The position numbers and the translations under genes were made by a program. Shown one piece after another: positions 4,718 to 6,455 of a DNA stretch of 6,455 nucleotides; position 1 is the first letter of the stretch; each line of letters begins with the position of its first letter. Origin of the DNA: Capsulimonas sp. (GTDB lineage Bacteria > Armatimonadota > Armatimonadia > Armatimonadales > Capsulimonadaceae); NCBI GenBank assembly GCA_025963815.1, contig JAOQAA010000089.1, positions 1 to 6,455 on the forward strand. Direction: 5' to 3'. Below the pieces are notes generated by a model. It saw only the letters and a program-made list of their open reading frames with translations, searched no databases and was not told where the DNA came from.

Positions 4718-6455
4718 TTAGGCATGGACGTAATAAACAACCTTGCTTTTTTTAATCAGCTCGACAATCGCCTGTGGAGTGAGGGTCTGCGATTGTTGTT
4801 CTTTGTAGATGCTGAGAGTGTTGCTATAGGCGGCGTCTTCGGCTTTAGGATGGTCATCGCTGGTGCTGAGGGATTGGACGAGACAGTAGCCGAGTACCGT
4901 GGTGATTGGCTCCGCCGTGGTTTTGCCTTTGTCCAGCGCCAGTCCCGCCTCCATTACGCCGGTGTCCATATCGTGCATACCCAAGTAGAGGACACCGATG
5001 TCCCCATTAGCCGTTTTTGGCTCCATCTCAGAATATTTGTCCGCAAGATCGCCGAAGTCTTTGCCGCTGCGCAACTGCGCCTGAATGGTTTTGATCAGGG
5101 CCAGCGCTTCGATTTTCGTACGAGGCTTGACGCCTGCTATGGTCAAGTTCCCCGGCTGCTGGAATTTGATCAGGATCGCTCGGCAGTGCGCCATTTTCGT
5201 GGGCTTTACCTGATCCTGGACGAGGCGGACGCGCTTCATGTCTTGCTGGAAGCTGTCGCGCAGCTCCGCGAGCGTCATATGACGGGCGACCAATCCGGCG
5301 TCAATGGTGTTGGGCGCAATCAGTTTTCGCAGCTTGTCGAGGCGCGCATCCACTTCCGTTTCGGGGACAGCGACGCCGAGCCGTTGACATTCCTGGTTGA
5401 CGAGGTAGTTCTGCACGAGGATGTCGACAACGCGAGGGCCGTTCTCCGCAACGCATTTTGCGGCGACATCTTTCATTGGGATCACGTGTCCGTCCACGGT
5501 TGCGGCAGCTTCCGGCATCGACTTGCCCGACGCGATGTCACATTCGGAGTCCGTAGCGAAGGTGATATGGGACTTCTCGATCAGGTCCACGACAAACTTG
5601 GGTGTGAGGAACTGCGCCTGCTGATCGACATAGGTATCGTGCGCGGCTTTGTAAGCGGCGTCTTCGCCAGCGGGATGATCCGCGCTCGTGCTGATTGCCT
5701 GGAGGAGCCAGAAGCCGTTGTGCGTTCGCACCAGGTCGGACATTTTGCCCTTGGCGAGCGTCAGCGCGGTATCCGCGACGGCGGGATCGATGTCACGAAC
5801 GCCGGGATACAGCACCCCAATATCGCCCGCCGCGCTCTTGGGCTCCACTTCGGAGTATTTGGCCGCCATGTCGCCAAACTCTTTGCCCTTGGTCAGTTCA
5901 GACTGGATAATGGCGATCAGGGCCCGGGCGTTGGCTTCCGTACGAGCCGTTCCGGCCACGGCCATGGGAGCGCCTTCCGGGGCAAATTTGATGAAAATCG
6001 CGCGGCAATGGGCCATCGCAGTGGCGGGGACTTGATCGGCGACGAGACGTCCGCGCTGGATCTTATTCCGAAACGCCGCCCGCACTTCCGCCATCGTGGA
6101 ATGGTGCTGGGCGATCACATCGTCGAGGGTTGCTGGGGCGACATTTTTACGCAGCTGCTCCACGGACTTGTCGACTTCGGCTTCTGGGACCACAATGCCT
6201 TTCTTTTCACATTCCCGGCCCACAACATAATTTTGGATCATCTGATCGATAATCGGCGTGCGGTACTTGCGCAGACAGATCGATGTCACATCACGGAGAA
6301 GGATCGGATGTCCGTCGACTTCGGCGGCGACGCCTTCCGGTCCGTTTGCGCCGACGAACGATCCCTGGATGTCCGTGGCGAACACGCCTGCGACAGTGGA
6401 ATGGGGCAGGGGGGCTTCCGCGCCCCGCGCGGAGCCGTCGGCGCAAGCCGCCACG
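4718..6455 (-). CDS. Exported protein with two tandem SurA/PpiC-like parvulin modules (partial at 5' end)
   Basis: The frame is open from the right edge to TAA at 4718. The first in-window candidate start (GTG, 6454) has no visible context, and the residues VAAC that it begins fit a lipobox inside a signal peptide, so the true start probably lies outside. Numbering from that codon, 578 residues form two homologous modules offset by exactly 274 residues (about 42-302 and 316-578). Each has an N-terminal helical SurA-like part (VDGH, QNYxV, VPExEVD, LRKxxAP) and a parvulin-type domain (MAHCRAIxIKF, KxFGDxAxKYSE, GDIGVLY, LxKGK). Parvulins are peptidyl-prolyl isomerases and periplasmic chaperones such as SurA and PrsA. 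The two histidines typical of active parvulins are absent from both modules (A152/A426 and W249/C524 at the expected places), so a holdase role is more likely than isomerisation. C60, C82 and C150 recur as C334, C356 and C424. It is probably involved in folding exported proteins. Confidence 0.85.
   Translation of the reverse strand, partial: VAACADGSARGAEAPLPHSTVAGVFATDIQGSFVGANGPEGVAAEVDGHPILLRDVTSICLRKYRTPIIDQMIQNYVVGRECEKKGIVVPEAEVDKSVEQLRKNVAPATLDDVIAQHHSTMAEVRAAFRNKIQRGRLVADQVPATAMAHCRAIFIKFAPEGAPMAVAGTARTEANARALIAIIQSELTKGKEFGDMAAKYSEVEPKSAAGDIGVLYPGVRDIDPAVADTALTLAKGKMSDLVRTHNGFWLLQAISTSADHPAGEDAAYKAAHDTYVDQQAQFLTPKFVVDLIEKSHITFATDSECDIASGKSMPEAAATVDGHVIPMKDVAAKCVAENGPRVVDILVQNYLVNQECQRLGVAVPETEVDARLDKLRKLIAPNTIDAGLVARHMTLAELRDSFQQDMKRVRLVQDQVKPTKMAHCRAILIKFQQPGNLTIAGVKPRTKIEALALIKTIQAQLRSGKDFGDLADKYSEMEPKTANGDIGVLYLGMHDMDTGVMEAGLALDKGKTTAEPITTVLGYCLVQSLSTSDDHPKAEDAAYSNTLSIYKEQQSQTLTPQAIVELIKKSKVVYYVHA
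4721..6331 (-). repeat. Internal protein duplication: two 274-residue-offset parvulin modules
   Basis: Module 1 is encoded by about 6331-5549 and module 2 by about 5509-4721. Matching landmarks include EVDGH/TVDGH, IQNYVV/VQNYLV, REC/QEC, MAHCRAI in both, GDIGVLY in both, DHPAGEDAAY/DHPKAEDAAY and LTPKFVV/LTPQAIV. Identity is moderate along the whole length and strict register is kept, so this is an old duplication of the complete unit, not only of the isomerase domain. Confidence 0.8.

Overview
The window carries five protein-coding genes, all on the minus strand, so transcription runs from the right edge to the left. Base composition is moderately high in GC, with AT-rich patches confined to the intergenic regions. 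No RNA gene, insertion sequence, CRISPR array, integrase or phage gene is visible. Three of the five products (possibly four) carry export signals, which fits a free-living heterotroph with a large secretome. Secreted discoidin plus basic-secretory-protein (BSP) peptidases and non-canonical parvulins would fit Armatimonadota (for example Capsulimonas-like bacteria), Acidobacteria or Planctomycetes. That placement is an impression, not something the sequence proves.

In order of transcription: (1) 6455-4718, the 3' part of an exported or lipoprotein protein made of two tandem SurA/PpiC-like parvulin modules. (2) 4499-2778, a secreted 573-residue protein with a discoidin-like domain, a BSP metallopeptidase domain with an intact HExxH, and an extra C-terminal beta-rich domain. 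(3) 2661-1528, a 377-residue tandem paralogue of gene 2 that lacks the C-terminal domain. (4) 1341-535, a cytoplasmic PPP-family metallophosphatase with all metal-ligand motifs. (5) 209-1, the first 69 codons of an exported protein of unknown function, cut by the window edge.

These look like separate transcription units rather than one operon. Genes 2, 3 and 4 are each followed by a strong GC-rich inverted repeat, and all three stems contain GACGGG. The phosphatase has its own sigma-70-type promoter (TTGACA, 18 bp, AATAAT). The two peptidase genes share a leader with a GGGGAAA ribosome-binding site. The 218 bp upstream of the larger peptidase gene holds a cluster of palindromes and helically phased direct repeats, and the likely -35 of gene 5 lies inside an AT-rich bulged palindrome; both look like operator regions.

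Functionally, the peptidase pair probably acts on extracellular protein or glycoprotein, with discoidin and C-terminal domains serving as binding modules. The double parvulin is plausibly a secretion chaperone, but nothing in the sequence links it directly to the peptidases. The most unusual points are the parvulin modules, which have lost both characteristic histidines yet keep three cysteines at identical spacing in each repeat, and the tandem peptidase duplication with gain or loss of a whole domain.
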